In this document: positions 23,228 to 34,199 of the stretch, in pieces
Layout of the letters: every line of letters starts with the position of its first letter
Position numbering within the stretch: the stretch's first letter is position 1
Assembly: GCA_030549495.1 (NCBI GenBank)
Contig: JAUIRK010000168.1
Location: forward strand, 310,001 to 374,000
Source: Nectonema munidae
Lineage: Eukaryota > Nematomorpha > Nectonematoida > Nectonematidae
DNA: 64,000 bases
Direction: 5' to 3'
The notes under the pieces: model-generated
Database searches by the model: none
What the model saw: only the letters and a program-made list of their open reading frames with translations
Told to the model about the DNA's origin: nothing
Position numbers and translations under genes: made by a program

Positions 23228-23940
23228 TTTTTAGTAAGATATTTGTGTACAACTAAAATGAAATATTCTGAACCTGTCTTTTTTTTAATGAAAAATGTAT
23301 TTAGTCTTTTTAAAATACTACTTCAATAGAATATTTTTTGTCTTTTTAAGGAAGTAATATATTATTTAGTATTTAATATCACTATATAAAAATTTACATT
23401 AACAAAGTCAATCTTCTGGAAAGTAAAATAAAATATTGATTCATGTTCTTATACCTTATCGCTGAAATGGCCTAGATTAAAATTTCTTCCCTAATTTGAC
23501 ATTTTATTGAAAGTTAATTTTATATCGCTGCTTCAAAAAAGTATCCATTATTCAGTCAATTAATTTAATTTTTATTAAAACAAGAATTTTCCAAAATATT
23601 AATGATTATTTTAACTTTTACTAAGTCTTTTCACTACCAGGGTATGTAAGTTCACATTTGTCATATGGTAAATAGAATTTTTTACGAAAAACCATAATGA
23701 TCCACTTCAAACTTTCTGATTTAAATGAATCTATAGTTTTAACTACATTTTATTGCTAGGGGAAGCCAGCATAATTAAAAGAGAAGCCAGAATATTTACT
23801 TTAAAATGATTTTCGAACCCAGTTTTAGTAAAATATATATGGAATTTAAACGAGAACACGAGATTTCGTAGAGAACAAAAAAGATGTTTCGTGGAGGCTT
23901 AAAAAACGTAAATAAATTAATATTAAATTTAATGTATATT
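23228..23940 (+). other. 3' UTR and downstream flank of the NOS1AP-like gene
   Basis: AT-rich, no coding signal. The first clean AATAAA after the stop codon is at 23,427-23,432, about 200 bp downstream, and is a candidate poly(A) signal. In DNA this AT-rich such hexamers occur often by chance, so the 3' end is not fixed. Confidence 0.35.
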
Positions 23941-23944
23941 TTAT

Positions 23945-24176
23945 CGGACCCCGACGATCGGTTTAATACCAACTGGTCTAATATCAATTTTTCCAAAGGG
24001 AAATCCTCTAAAACGAATTTGTCCAAGGATATACGATGGATCCAACAACGATTCGCCTAATATTATTTGGTCTAATAGCAATTTATCTAAAACAAATTTG
24101 CCCAAAGCGATTTGTCCACCAACGATTGGTCTAATACCATTTAGTCTAATGCGAATCGGTCTAAAATTATTTTATT
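23945..24176. repeat. Diverged 15-bp minisatellite array
   Basis: About 15 units, each near 15 bp, of the type aatttgtccaaaacg / attggtctaatacc. Units alternate gtccaa and gtctaat cores and have drifted, but the spacing is held. Both strands are partly open, which is a product of the periodicity. A second 15-bp array with a related core lies at 35.9 kb. Confidence 0.75.
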
Positions 24177-24234
24177 GTTAGAGTTAGTGTTTGACTTTTT
24201 ATAAGGTTAATGTTAGTGTTAGTGTTAAATTAAC
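24177..24234 (+). repeat. Telomere-like degenerate TTAGTG tract
   Basis: Immediately after the 15-bp array comes gttagagttagtg, an interruption, then aaggttaatgttagtgttag and tgttaaattaac. It is a short imperfect run of a TTAGTG/GTTAG repeat resembling a decayed interstitial telomere-like tract. It is too short and impure to be a telomere. Confidence 0.45.
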
Positions 24235-24242
24235 TTTCTTGT

Positions 24243-24520
24243 CAGGGGCGCACATCCTGAAAATTATTAGGGGCGAAATTTTTTTTGTTTCAATTTTCAA
24301 AATTACTCGCCTGGAAATAACATGGCAGACCAAATATTCAAACAATCCTTTAAAATAAAGTGTATTCAGCGCATACCTAAATTTATAAGACTACTTTATA
24401 TTTTTTTGCAAAATTGGTGAAATTTAAATACTATACTTCCAGCGAAAATATTTTAATTATATTTGCATATCGCATATACACTAGTTTAAAAAAATCCAAA
24501 ATTGTTGGGGGCGAATAGGC
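24243..24520. other. Possible hAT-type terminal repeat
   Basis: caggggcgcacatcctgaaa at about 24,244 has the CAGGGGCG...ATCC form common at hAT ends. A second similar motif, ttgttgggggcgaatagg, lies near 24,502. No transposase lies between them, so at most this is a short non-autonomous remnant. Confidence 0.3.
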
Positions 24521-27310
24521 TTTTCATTTGAAAATGAAGTAATTTATCAGGCAAACTACAGGAATTGATGAAAGGATATTTGATTGATAGAGAAACCAGC
24601 TGAAAACAAATAACTGAAGGTTGGAGAGTTTTATACGAGTGATAGTCTGAAGGAAAAGAGTCTACTAGACCTCCTGCGAAGTTTATATGAAAAAAATCAA
24701 TGAAAACACACCCACGGTAACTTTACCTTACCTTTTACTCAAAATTGAAAAATTTACTACATAATTAACATAAGAGAGAAAACAAAATAAACTAATAAAG
24801 CATTTTAAAATGAAACTGCCTGTTCTCAGAATAATTTCAAAATAATAGGAGGCATAAAAATGAGATAGTTTATTTGATATTTTCAAGTTTTTATAAGCAG
24901 CAAAAGCCAACGTTGAAGTAGATAACCCTTATAGGGTGATTTGGTAACTCTTGTATTTTTTACGTTTTGTAAGGAATCATAGTATACAAAAAATGGTAGT
25001 TTAATCACTTTTCATAAAATTATTTAAGTCTAAGAATACAAAATCATAAAAACTATTTAAACTTGACTATTTCTGTCTACAAATAAAATTCTGACAGCTG
25101 TCATAAATAGATCAAGTACATTTTTAACAACTGAAACATTTTGTATCGATATTATATCTTTATTATAATAATCCACAAATTTTATTAAAAAAATGGTTTA
25201 ATTAATTATGTACAGTGTTACTTAAAAAATTTAACCATCTAACATTATAAAAAATATCTCTGCTCAAATATTAAACATATCGAGTATTTTTGTTTTTAAA
25301 CTGAATAGCTAGTCAAAATATTCATTCCCAAATAGCTTTTGAAAAAATTAAAGTTTTCAAATGTTACGAAATGTAACAAAAGTACTGATAAAGATTAAGT
25401 GACCTTTGTTAAAAAAAATTTTTAACGCGAGTCTGATAATAATCATTGATATAAAATTGTAACGATTAAAAACTATTTTTCTCTCATTTAAAAACAAACA
25501 AATTTTTATTTTTGCAAAATGTTTGGTGTATGGATGGAACTAAATTTTTAGTAAAAATCTGTGATAAATTTGAATAGCTGAACTTTGGTATCATGAAAAA
25601 GGTTCTGAAAATATTGAACTTATATTCCGCTAAAACTAGTTTCTAATGAGATAAAATAGAATTATTTTTAATTTAACTCTAAAATGTAATGTGTATAGAT
25701 ATGGCTTGACATACATCATATGTTTCCTTTTCGCCTTGAAGCAGATTAATCTGATAGTTCAAAAATTAGCGCCCCAATGAAGCATCTTGTGAAAACAAGT
25801 TTCTTGCATACTTGTGAAATTGTGGCTACGTTTCTAGAACTCAGGGATACAATTCCAGATAAAGAAAAAAATCCAGATTTTAAGTAAATAACTAGAAGAG
25901 TATTGAGAGGTCAGAAAATGTTATATTCTTTGCATGATCCAACAACTCAAAATAAAAACGAAGCATGGCACATCTATGGTTAGAAATATTACTGGCTTTC
26001 TGCACATGTTGGAATTTTGAAACGTATTAGCAAACTGCGAAAAGGAGCAAAAAATTGTGGAAAAACAGATTGGCTGCATTATTCGGGGAGAGTCTAACAT
26101 AAGAATAGAACGTAAAAAAGCAATTATTGGCATTTTTACCCAAAAGGCAATATTTTTATTTTAGATCTACGAAGGCTGGCTCATAATCTAAAATTTTAAG
26201 CACAAAATAAATAATATTCTTTATGTTGAACTTTGATTTTTTTTCTGTATTTTTATGAAATAAAGTATTACAATTTAAGATTTTGTATTTTATACTATAT
26301 TTTTTATAAATTTTACTAGTCGATATTAAACCAATATCTCTATTAGAGGAATCAGTTTTGGACCTATTGTGTTTAAAATGAGTATTAGACAAAGCGTCGT
26401 TTGACTATACTAAACCTATATTTTATGTATTGACAAATGTGACTTTGATTAATTTAGTTCCTTAGTTAATAATAATTACTAACTTATAAGTTTAAAATAG
26501 TTATTTATGTTAGTAAGGAGTAATTCTCGTAATTCCTTTTTTCGATATCGATAAAATGTCGTTTCGGCTATCGATAAAATCATGATAACACTCTCTACCC
26601 TAATTGTGAAATGGCAAATTACGTGTTTTGTCAAAATTCGTAATAGATTATAAAATTTTTAAATTTATAAATAGCAATTATAAACAATGTAAAATATTAA
26701 AACATAAAATTGTATATTGTTATAGATAACTGAGATATGTTGCTCATATCACACATAAATTAATTTTGTTCAAATAAGAATAACTTTGGAAAGTAATTTG
26801 ATCCTTTTCTTAAAATTATCTTTATTTATATTCGAGAAATCTAAACCTTGACATTGATTATCACCACTAAATATCTTTCGCATATATAATCTATAAATTT
26901 TGTCAGTATCTTTCTGTTTCTTTTAAGATACTAATCCTAAAACCCTTTCATAAATCTCTTCTTCAAAAATACCCCATTTTTAGTTAATTATTTATTTTTA
27001 TAATTTAATTTTAAGTAGAATTTGATGGGAATAAATAATGATAAATTATATTTTTAAATATAAAATAATATAGTAGTGTAGTTTATAGTTTTTTTTTCTA
27101 ATTACTTTTGCGTTTTATCATTTATGCATTTCTTCTCACATGGATGCAGTCTCGCTTATAGGTTGTATTTTTTTCGGAATGTATGTTTAAAAGAGGCATT
27201 AGAATTCATCATGTTAAAATATTTCAGAATATTTTGTAATGCAGATGTGGAATATGTAAATGTACTTTGGAGTGTTTTAACCGACAAGGTACAATTTTAC
27301 CGTTTGTGTA
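24521..27310. other. Intergenic AT-rich DNA without recognised gene
   Basis: Frames of 60 to 90 codons here (for example 24,728, 25,921 and 26,156 on the minus strand) are low-complexity and carry no domain. Two exact TATCGATA octamers at 26,546-26,553 and 26,569-26,576 are the only compact motif. Nothing else can be supported. Confidence 0.6.
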
Positions 27311-27981
27311 GAACAGGGTTCTTCAAACTTTTTCTCACCGGCAAAAAAATTTTATTGAAATTAACTCTAGATCCTAAGAATTATATTTAAGGTAAATTCA
27401 AATAATATGAAATTAGAACAATCACAATAGTTTAATTTTTATCCCAATGCTGTTTAGGCCGAGGTGGGAAATGAAGTTGAGCTCTCATTCTCCTATAAAA
27501 TACCTCATAGGGCACATGCGTCTCTTACAGCCTCTGAACAACAAGTCTTCAGATCTGCCTTCACGTGGCGTGGTTGTTTAAAACTAAAAGATCTGGAGGC
27601 GAAAGCATATTAAAGGCGCTTAAACATATAGCTCCGGGTAGAACAAGCTCGATAGCTTTGGACAGCAGTTGCTCTAGGAGAAAATAAATCCTCAAAAAGA
27701 AACTCTCTTTGATTGTTGACAATTCTCTGCTTTGTGGTTGATAAGTGCAAAGGCTAAAGGTTTCCAATCCTGAAAACAAAATGGTTGGCGTCAGGAAGGG
27801 CATCCGGCAGGAAAACTCTGCTCTATTTAACAAATGTAATGATCCGCACAAAGAAAGAGCGGGGTAAAGCTCAAATTACTCCGTGGGCGTGTCCAACTGC
27901 TTATGTCTAAAAGAATGCTGGAAAAACTTGTAAAAGAGAAAAAGATTGGAGGTTTGAATGTAGGATCGATGACGTAAAAGT

Positions 27982-28690
27982 TTGGAATTGATACAAGAAA
28001 TGAAGAAAAGAAGTATTGAAGTGATGTGTGTGCAGGAAACAAGATTGGGAGGGGATACTGCAAAGGAAATCGCAGAAGGGTATAAAATATTCTATAGTGG
28101 AAATACAAACAAAAAGAATGGAGTAGGAATTATAATCTCACCTAAGTTAAAGAATAAGGTAATGGAAGTGAAAAGAGACGGAGATCGTTTAATTCGATTG
28201 AAGTTGGTGGGAGATGAAAAGCTGGTAAACGTTATATTCGCTTACGCACCATAGAAGGGAAGCAAAGAAGAAGAAAAAGAAAAGTTCATATCTAAGTTGG
28301 AAGAAATGATTGAAGAAGTCAAAGAAAATGAAAATCGGAGGTGCGGACACTTGGGAGAGCATTGTGACGGCTTCAATAATACACACGGAGGGCATGGGTA
28401 TGGAAAAAGAAATGAAGACGGTGAAAGAATTTTACAAATGGCAGAAAGAAATGAATTAACAATTTGTAATACAAAATATAGAAAAAAGCTTGGACACCTG
28501 ATTACCTACTAAAGTGGTGGTAAGACAAATCAAATAGACTTTATTTTGATAAGACAAAAAGACGCAAAAAAAATAAAAGATTGCAAGGCTATTCCTGGAA
28601 GTGATATAGTCAGCCAACATAAATTGGTTGTGCTTGACTGGTATAAAAATAAAAGATATAAGCAAAATATTCAAAAGAATGAAAAATTGA
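27982..28690 (+). pseudogene. RTE endonuclease domain
   Basis: Two frames (27,982-28,254 and 28,297-28,512) plus the readable text to 28,690 give the exonuclease-endonuclease-phosphatase fold of RTE LINEs. It starts ELIQEMKKRSIEVMCVQETR and includes GVGIIISP, VNVIFAYAP, HGGHGYGKRNEDGERIL and the C-terminal NQIDFILIRQ / SQHKLVVLDW. The QET and SQH residues belong to the active site. The segment just before HGGHGYG, which normally holds GGDLNGHVG, is altered to an unrelated text. At least two stops interrupt it. Confidence 0.85.
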
Positions 28691-28701
28691 AGAATTAGAA
28701 A

Positions 28702-29649
28702 TTGAAAGAAAGTAGAAAAAGATATGAGTTTGAAAAAGCTATAAAAAAGATTAATCTAGAATGGGAAAAGAGTGATGATGTAGAAGAAATGTTGAGAAAA
28801 ATAAAGAGGAACTTGATATCGACAAGTGAAAGAGTTTTAGGACGCAACAAGTCTAGAGGAATGAGGCAAAAAGAAACATGGTGGTGGAACGAGAGTGTGA
28901 AAACCGTGTTAAAAGAGAAAAAAATAGCTTTTAAGAAGTGGCAAAAAGCAAAATTAAAAGTAGACAAGGAATTGTACAAAACGAAGAAGAAGGAAGCTAA
29001 AAGATGTATCGCGATTGCGAGGAATCAAGGGACTCAAAAACTTTATGATGATTTAAAGACAAAAGAAGGAGAGAACCAAATATACAGAATTGCCAAAGCA
29101 AGACAGAAAAAAAGAGAAGAGCTGGGCAATATGAATATTGTCAAGGATAAAAAAGGTAATATGATCTTTGATGCAGAGACAATTAAGAATAGGCGGGCAG
29201 AATACTTTGAACAACTTTTGAATATGGGAAATGAAAAGAAGGAGTTTGTAGAAGCTTTGAAAGTTGAAGGACCAGATAAGATAATAGATCAAGATGAAGT
29301 TATGCTCCAAATCAGCAAAATGAAGAATTATAAAGCAGCTGGGCTCAGTAAAATTAGCATCGATATGACTAAAGCAGGAGGAAATAAAACAGTAGGGTGG
29401 ATGGTAGACTTGGTAGAATTTCGACTGAAGAAAAAAATACCAGAAGGCTGTAGGAAAAGCGTACTTTTACCAATCTGGAAGAAGAAAAGAGATGTTTTAG
29501 AATGTGGTAACTACAGTGGAATAAAATTGCTGGAACATGGACTGAAAATAATAGAAAGGATTTTAGACAAGCGAATTCGTTCAGTGATAAAGATAGACCC
29601 AAAGCAGTTTGGATTTATGCCTAGAAAGAGTGCGCCATTTTTATCATAA
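28702..29649 (+). pseudogene. RTE reverse transcriptase, N-terminal part
   Basis: The longest open frame in the window (315 codons), reading the RTE linker and RT fingers: KKEAKRCIAIARNQGTQKLY, KEGENQIYRIAKARQKKREE, EYFEQLLNMGNEKKEF, KAAGLSKISIDM and LLPIWKKKRDVLECGNY, ending in PKQFGFMPRKSA. The fragment that follows (29,650-29,940) continues with the palm (FVDLEKAYDTIPRE-like text) and GLHQGSTLSPL in neighbouring frames. It lies between the endonuclease and the palindrome insertion. Confidence 0.85.
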
Positions 29650-29928
29650 AACAACTTATAGAGAAGAAAATTGAAGGAAATTCAGCTGTTTTTTGTGGTT
29701 TTGTTGATCTAGAGAAAGCCTATGATACTATTCCCAGAGAAGTGGTGTATTGGTGCATGCGTAAAAAGGGAATTCCCGAAAAACTTGTGGGATTGGTGCC
29801 GGAAATGTACAAATGTTCAAGAACCGCTATTAGAACTCCTGAAGGAATCTCAAGAGAATTTGAGGTTAAAATTGGTTTACATCAAGGTTCCACTGAGTCC
29901 ATTATTGTTTTCTTTAGTTGTTGATGAG

Positions 29929-30243
29929 TTATCAAATCATAATTTGAAAAAGAAACAATTTTGAGTTTAAGGAAAATTTTTTTATTGAAAATACAATTAA
30001 TTTCGGATTCTGCCTGAAACCGTTATCAAGTCTATATAAAAAAGTAAATATAAAAATTTTATAAGAAAAAATGTAAAATTTTTATATTTACTTTTTTATA
30101 TAGACTTGAAAACGGTTTCAGGCAGAATCCGAAATTAATTGTATTTTCAATAAAAAAATTTTCCTTAAACTCAAAATTGTTTCTTTTTCAAATTATTATT
30201 TATGACATGGAAAACCCAACATTCCATATTTTTATCAAATCAT
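29929..30243. repeat. Near-perfect palindrome inserted in RTE, with 12-bp TSD
   Basis: The left arm (29,941-30,061) and right arm (30,074-30,194) are reverse complements over 121 bp with a single mismatch, around a 12-bp loop (30,062-30,073). A 37-bp non-palindromic tail (30,195-30,231) follows. The whole insert is flanked by the direct repeat ttatcaaatcat (29,929-29,940 and 30,232-30,243), a 12-bp target-site duplication. It splits the RT between VVDEL and RKENLWEHLFADD. It resembles a foldback or hairpin MITE. The near identity of the arms implies recent formation or ongoing arm correction. Confidence 0.9.
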
Positions 30244-31037
30244 CTAAGAAAGGAAAATCTCTGGGAACATTTGTTTGCTGATGATTTAGCGATACTGGCG
30301 GATAACGAAGTAGAGCTCGAGAAGAGAATAATAAAATGGCAAGAGAGTTTGGAAAAATTTGGGATGAAAATGAATGAGAAAAAGACAGAGATCATGGCAT
30401 GTAACAAAAATAAGAGCATTGGTGTTCATGTAGAAGACAGACACGGAAAAAAGTTGAAGCAGGTGAAATCTTTCAAATATTTAGAAACCCAAATTATGGA
30501 AAATGGAAGTTGTGAAAAAGACGTCCAAGCAAGAGTAAATGCTAGTTGGTTGAAATGGAAAGAAGTAAACGCGATCATGTGCGATAGAAAAATGCCAATG
30601 AAACTAAAAGCAAGGATTTACACATCAATTGTCAGACCAGTTCTAACTTATGGGTGTGAATGTTGGAGTTTAAAGAAAAAGGAGCAGAGAAAATTAATAG
30701 TAACGGAGATGAAGATGCTTAGAAAAATAATGGGGATCACGCTGAGAGAAAAAACAGAAACGAGGAAGTGAGAAGAAAGACGGGAGTTGAAGTAAGTGTG
30801 ATAGCTGTAGCAGAGCGGTGTAAGCTGCGGTGGTTTGGACATGTTTTAAGGAAGAAACAAGACGATGTCGTGCGCCAAGCTATGGAGAAGAAGGTGAGTG
30901 GAAAAAGAAGTAAAGGGAGGCAGCGTAAAAGATGGAAGCACGGACTGATGGAGCAACTGAAGCAGCTTGGAATGACCGAAGACGATGCGCAGGATAGGAA
31001 AAAATGGAGAGAGCGGATCTCAGCCACCGACCCCTAA
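30202..31037 (+). pseudogene. RTE reverse transcriptase, C-terminal part
   Basis: Frame 30,202-30,771 resumes the RT after the palindrome with the catalytic FADDLAILAD box, KWQESLEKFGMKMNEKKTEI, RVNASWLKWKEVN and VRPVLTYGCECWSLKKKEQR. Frame 30,768-31,037 continues with KLRWFGHVLRKKQDDVVRQA and GRQRKRWKHGLMEQLKQLGM, the typical RTE C-terminus, overlapping the first frame by four bases. The first codons (30,202-30,243) belong to the inserted tail and target duplication rather than the LINE. Confidence 0.88.
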
Positions 31038-31339
31038 CTTGGGGACAAGATGTAGTCAAAGAAGAAGAATAATTTAATTTTTAAATGGATATCGAAATAT
31101 ATTCAAATATACTAATGAGATATTTGTTATAGTTTTTCAAATATTTTATCAATATCAGGAACAATTGTTTGTTTTTAAAATACAGATATTTGGAGACCCT
31201 GATTCATAAAGTAACAATGTGGGAAATATAATTAATTATTTTATTGCAATTTCAAAGAGGGCTGGATATTGAGTGTTTACATTTGGCCAGAATTTTACTA
31301 CATTTTTATCCTCTTAAAATATACCTTTTATTATATTTC

Positions 31340-32630
31340 CATCATTAGATATTTCATGTAGTAGGGCTTTTTGAAGGCCCATTAAGTTGCCACTTGTTTT
31401 ATTGATAAAATGATTTTGATCCATTCGTTTCCTCTTCTGGCATCATAATCATCAGAAAATTAATTTTCAAATTGTTCCTTGAAATCTGAAAGATACTGCC
31501 CAATTATTAAAACCATATTTTCTTTCTGGATCATATTCTTTATATTTTTTAAATTGTAGGAAACATATTTTAAACGTATTAATTTTGTCATACAAATTGA
31601 AAATTGTAAAGTTTTTGCTCTGTATAGATAGATTTAATTCATTGAAAACTTTAAAAATATCGAAAAGATGAATTAAGTCTAACACCCAATTTTCATCATC
31701 TAACTTTTGTGGGTACTAATCATACTTATCTTTAAAAAAAGTCTGAACCTCATTTTTGAGCAAAAGTAGCCGCTTCAATACTTAACCTCTAACAATCAAA
31801 CTTCAGTGTGTAATAAAATCTATTGAAATCAGCATCGTTATTTTCAGACAAATTTTTAAAAATTCGACTGTTGAGAGGATTAGTCTTGATATGATTAACA
31901 ATTTTTATTATTTCCCCAAAAATTAGTTTAATTTTTCACGTATCACATTGGTAGTTAAGCTTCTGTGTAAATCATATAATGTGAAGGCTCACAGTTTGGG
32001 GCAATTTGTTTCAACCTTGTTATAAAGCTGAAGTTTTTACTTGCTCCGTTGGTGCATATTCCTACGCAATTTAACATATTTATTTTGACGTAAAGAAATT
32101 TGTAAAATTCTTAAAATATATCCAAACCTCTGGTATGAATCGGCAAAGATAAAGCACAGAGTAGATAGATCCTTGCAAGAAGATTCCAAGTACAAGCATC
32201 AAACAAAATCTAACAAAATGGATTTTTACCTCAATGCCAAGAGACTCATCAATTTGCAAAGCGTAATAAGGAGATTCAGCTTCTTGATAATAACTGTTAT
32301 TCTAATTTAAGTACAATATCATCTATTCTTCTAGAAACTATCGTGTAATATAATTTATTTGATGCAAAATGTTTTGTATTTTTTTCATTGAAAATATATT
32401 TTAAAATTATTCCTTTGGCTGGAATAATTAAACTTTTACCCACTATAAATGGTTTATTGGATTTAATGATCAAATGCCAAATCATATATATGACATGGAG
32501 GTTATTTTGGGTTTGATAAAAGTGGTAAGCAATTTTTTTACCTTTCAAATTTTTCTTTCATTCTTTCCCAATGCTCTTATTCTTTAGCTCTGGATAACAC
32601 TTATTGCAATGGTTTTTTTTATCTTACTTG
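31340..32630 (-). mobile_element. hAT transposon, ZBED/SCAND3-like, decayed
   Basis: Minus strand. After a degenerate BED-finger tail (YPELKNKSIGKE, near 32,590) come KSNKPFIVGKSLIIPAKGII and VSRRIDDIVLKLE (frame 32,297-32,548). Then VGICTNGASKNFSFITRLKQ and IAPNCEPSHYMIYTEA appear in the interrupted middle, and LIHLFDIFKVFNELNLSIQS with KNFTIFNLYDKINTFK in frame 31,467-31,685. These match in order the hAT core seen in ZBED5/SCAND3-type proteins. Many stops, no C-terminal dimerisation domain. Not the same copy as the hAT at 15-16 kb, but of the same group. Confidence 0.82.
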
Positions 32631-32849
32631 CCCTCATTGATTCGTTTGATTGTTTTTTACATCACTTTAATACTAAAATGACAGGAAAATAATCCTACTT
32701 AAACGACTTTGCAGTCAAATTAACATACGCAATACTTATAAATATAGAAAGCAATACCGTTTTTTCAACTAAATTTTATCATAAAATTTCTTTATGACTA
32801 TACTTAATAAACCATTAGCAATAATAAATTAAAATTCAATATTTTAATT

Positions 32850-34195
32850 TTTACAATTTTTGCAAAAAGTAACTGTTTTAACCGTGCACTTTCCACAAGT
32901 TAGTGTTTAACATTCATCGCATGTTTTTGAAGCTTTATTACAACAGTTAGGAGTCAAACAAGCTTTACGTATAGCTTTTATCGGACATTCATCAGTGTTA
33001 ACAACTTTTTTGCTTTTTGCTTTGTATACCGTTAGAGACATATTATCACTGAAGTAAGTGTTTGAAGTGAAAACTATAGTATTTTTAGAGTACATTTTTT
33101 CAACTTGTATTAATCTATTATAACGCAATGTTCCGACTAAATTTGTACTTTCAGAAATTAAATCAGAAACTAATTTTCTGATGTAAAGGTATTGTCACAA
33201 TTTATATTGTAACCTTTTTTGCAATAAAAGACTGTAGGACAAATTTTTAACAACATATTAACTAAGAGGACAATCGCCTCTTTCTTCATCCTTACGAAGA
33301 ATTAGAACACACGTATTTTGTTTTCTTATCGACCATTAGCCAAAATTTTATCCCATATTTGTCTGCCTTGTTGGGAAATACTGTGTAAATGGACATCTTG
33401 CCTTTGTTGGGACAGTTGTTCATCAATAGTAAGTTCTGGATAAGGAACATAAGATCTTCTGCTATTTTCCAAAAATAAATCCCAAATTTCAGATATTATA
33501 GCAAGCGTATCTTATTTTATACGAAATCATCTTTCACTTTTAAAATCAAATCTCAAGTATTTTATTATTTCTTCAAATCTTTCTAGCTTAATATTGTCTT
33601 TTAAAAATTGTATGCCCCATTTTTTTACCATAAGCTTCTTGACGAAAGTTTTCTTGCTCCAACAGCTTCTCTGAGTATACATAATGCCAAAAATTCCAAA
33701 TCTTTAATTAAATGATTCCATTCATTTTTTTCTCTGATGGCCTCTTCAATGGTACATTTTTGAAGATGGCGTAAGATTCTCTCATCAAGAATGCACGTGA
33801 ATGCAGACGATGATTGACTATTATTTAACGATAGGAAAAACTCGTTGGACCTGGGTTGGATTTAAAAACGTTTTGATTCGAAGCTCTTCCTTTTACATTA
33901 CAAATTTTACTCCAATCAGTTCCATCTTTAGATAGAGTTATACTTTCATCTCCTTCTGAGTGTTCATATAAAACAGTAGTTTCATTCAAGCTATCATTTT
34001 CAGCTTTTTACTATCATTATAAAAAGCTTTTTCAGAATCACTCGACTCTTGATTATTATTAGAATATGATTCATCTTCAGATTCATTCGATAAAAATTCA
34101 TCATCACTTCTGAGTCTTCTTTGATCATATCTTTCATATATAATGAAGCTTTTGCTGCTGAGAAAATTGGTTTTATCCATCAAAAATGCCAAAGT
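32850..34195 (-). mobile_element. piggyBac-type transposon, decayed (P2)
   Basis: Minus strand, starting at the Met at 34,192: acidic N-terminus (LRSDDEFLSNESEDESYSNN), then DGTDWSKI and DIWDLFLENSRRSYVPYPEL-like text leading to LTIDEQL (33,400-33,450), KADKYGIKFW and TNLVGTLRYNRLIQ. The frame 32,907-33,128 then runs straight from VYKAKSKKVVNTDEC into a Cys-rich tail (CLTPNCCNKASKTCDEC and beyond). The DDE segment between (the GVD..D part seen in P1) is missing, so a deletion joined catalytic text to the zinc-binding tail. Frame is lost many times. Confidence 0.82.
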
Positions 34196-34199
34196 AACA

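Larger units (their letters stand above)
27460..31070 (+). mobile_element. RTE-clade LINE, near full length but broken
   Basis: The order is a 5' leader containing ggcgtcaggaagggcatccg (a phrase typical of RTE elements), an apurinic-type endonuclease (27,950-28,690), reverse transcriptase (28,702-30,770), a C-terminal region to 31,037, and the 3' end gacaagatgtagtcaaagaa with a gaagaagaataa tail. RTE signatures are EVMCVQETRLGGDTAKEIAE, HGGHGYGKRNEDGERILQMA, SQHKLVVLDW, ETWWWNESVKTVLKEKKIAF, QFGFMPRKSA, LFADDLAILAD and VRPVLTYGCECWSL. Several stops and frame changes break it, and a palindrome of about 290 bp is inserted in the RT. It is not active as it stands but is well preserved against the older elements nearby, so fairly young. 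Confidence 0.92.
27314..31201. mobile_element. hAT-like end pair bracketing the RTE LINE
   Basis: cagggttcttcaaactttttc begins at 27,314, and the complement of the text ending at 31,201 reads cagggtctccaaatatc. These match at about 12 of 13 positions with one gap and have the CAGGG form of hAT ends. The 8-bp flanks (gtgtagaa and attcataa) do not match, so this may be two separate remnants or an old element with lost target duplication. If real, the RTE inserted inside it. Confidence 0.3.

Noticed and set aside
25740-26140. Slightly GC-richer stretch as a possible host exon group
   Set aside because: Plus-strand reading gives only short frames without splice-consistent joins or any recognisable family.
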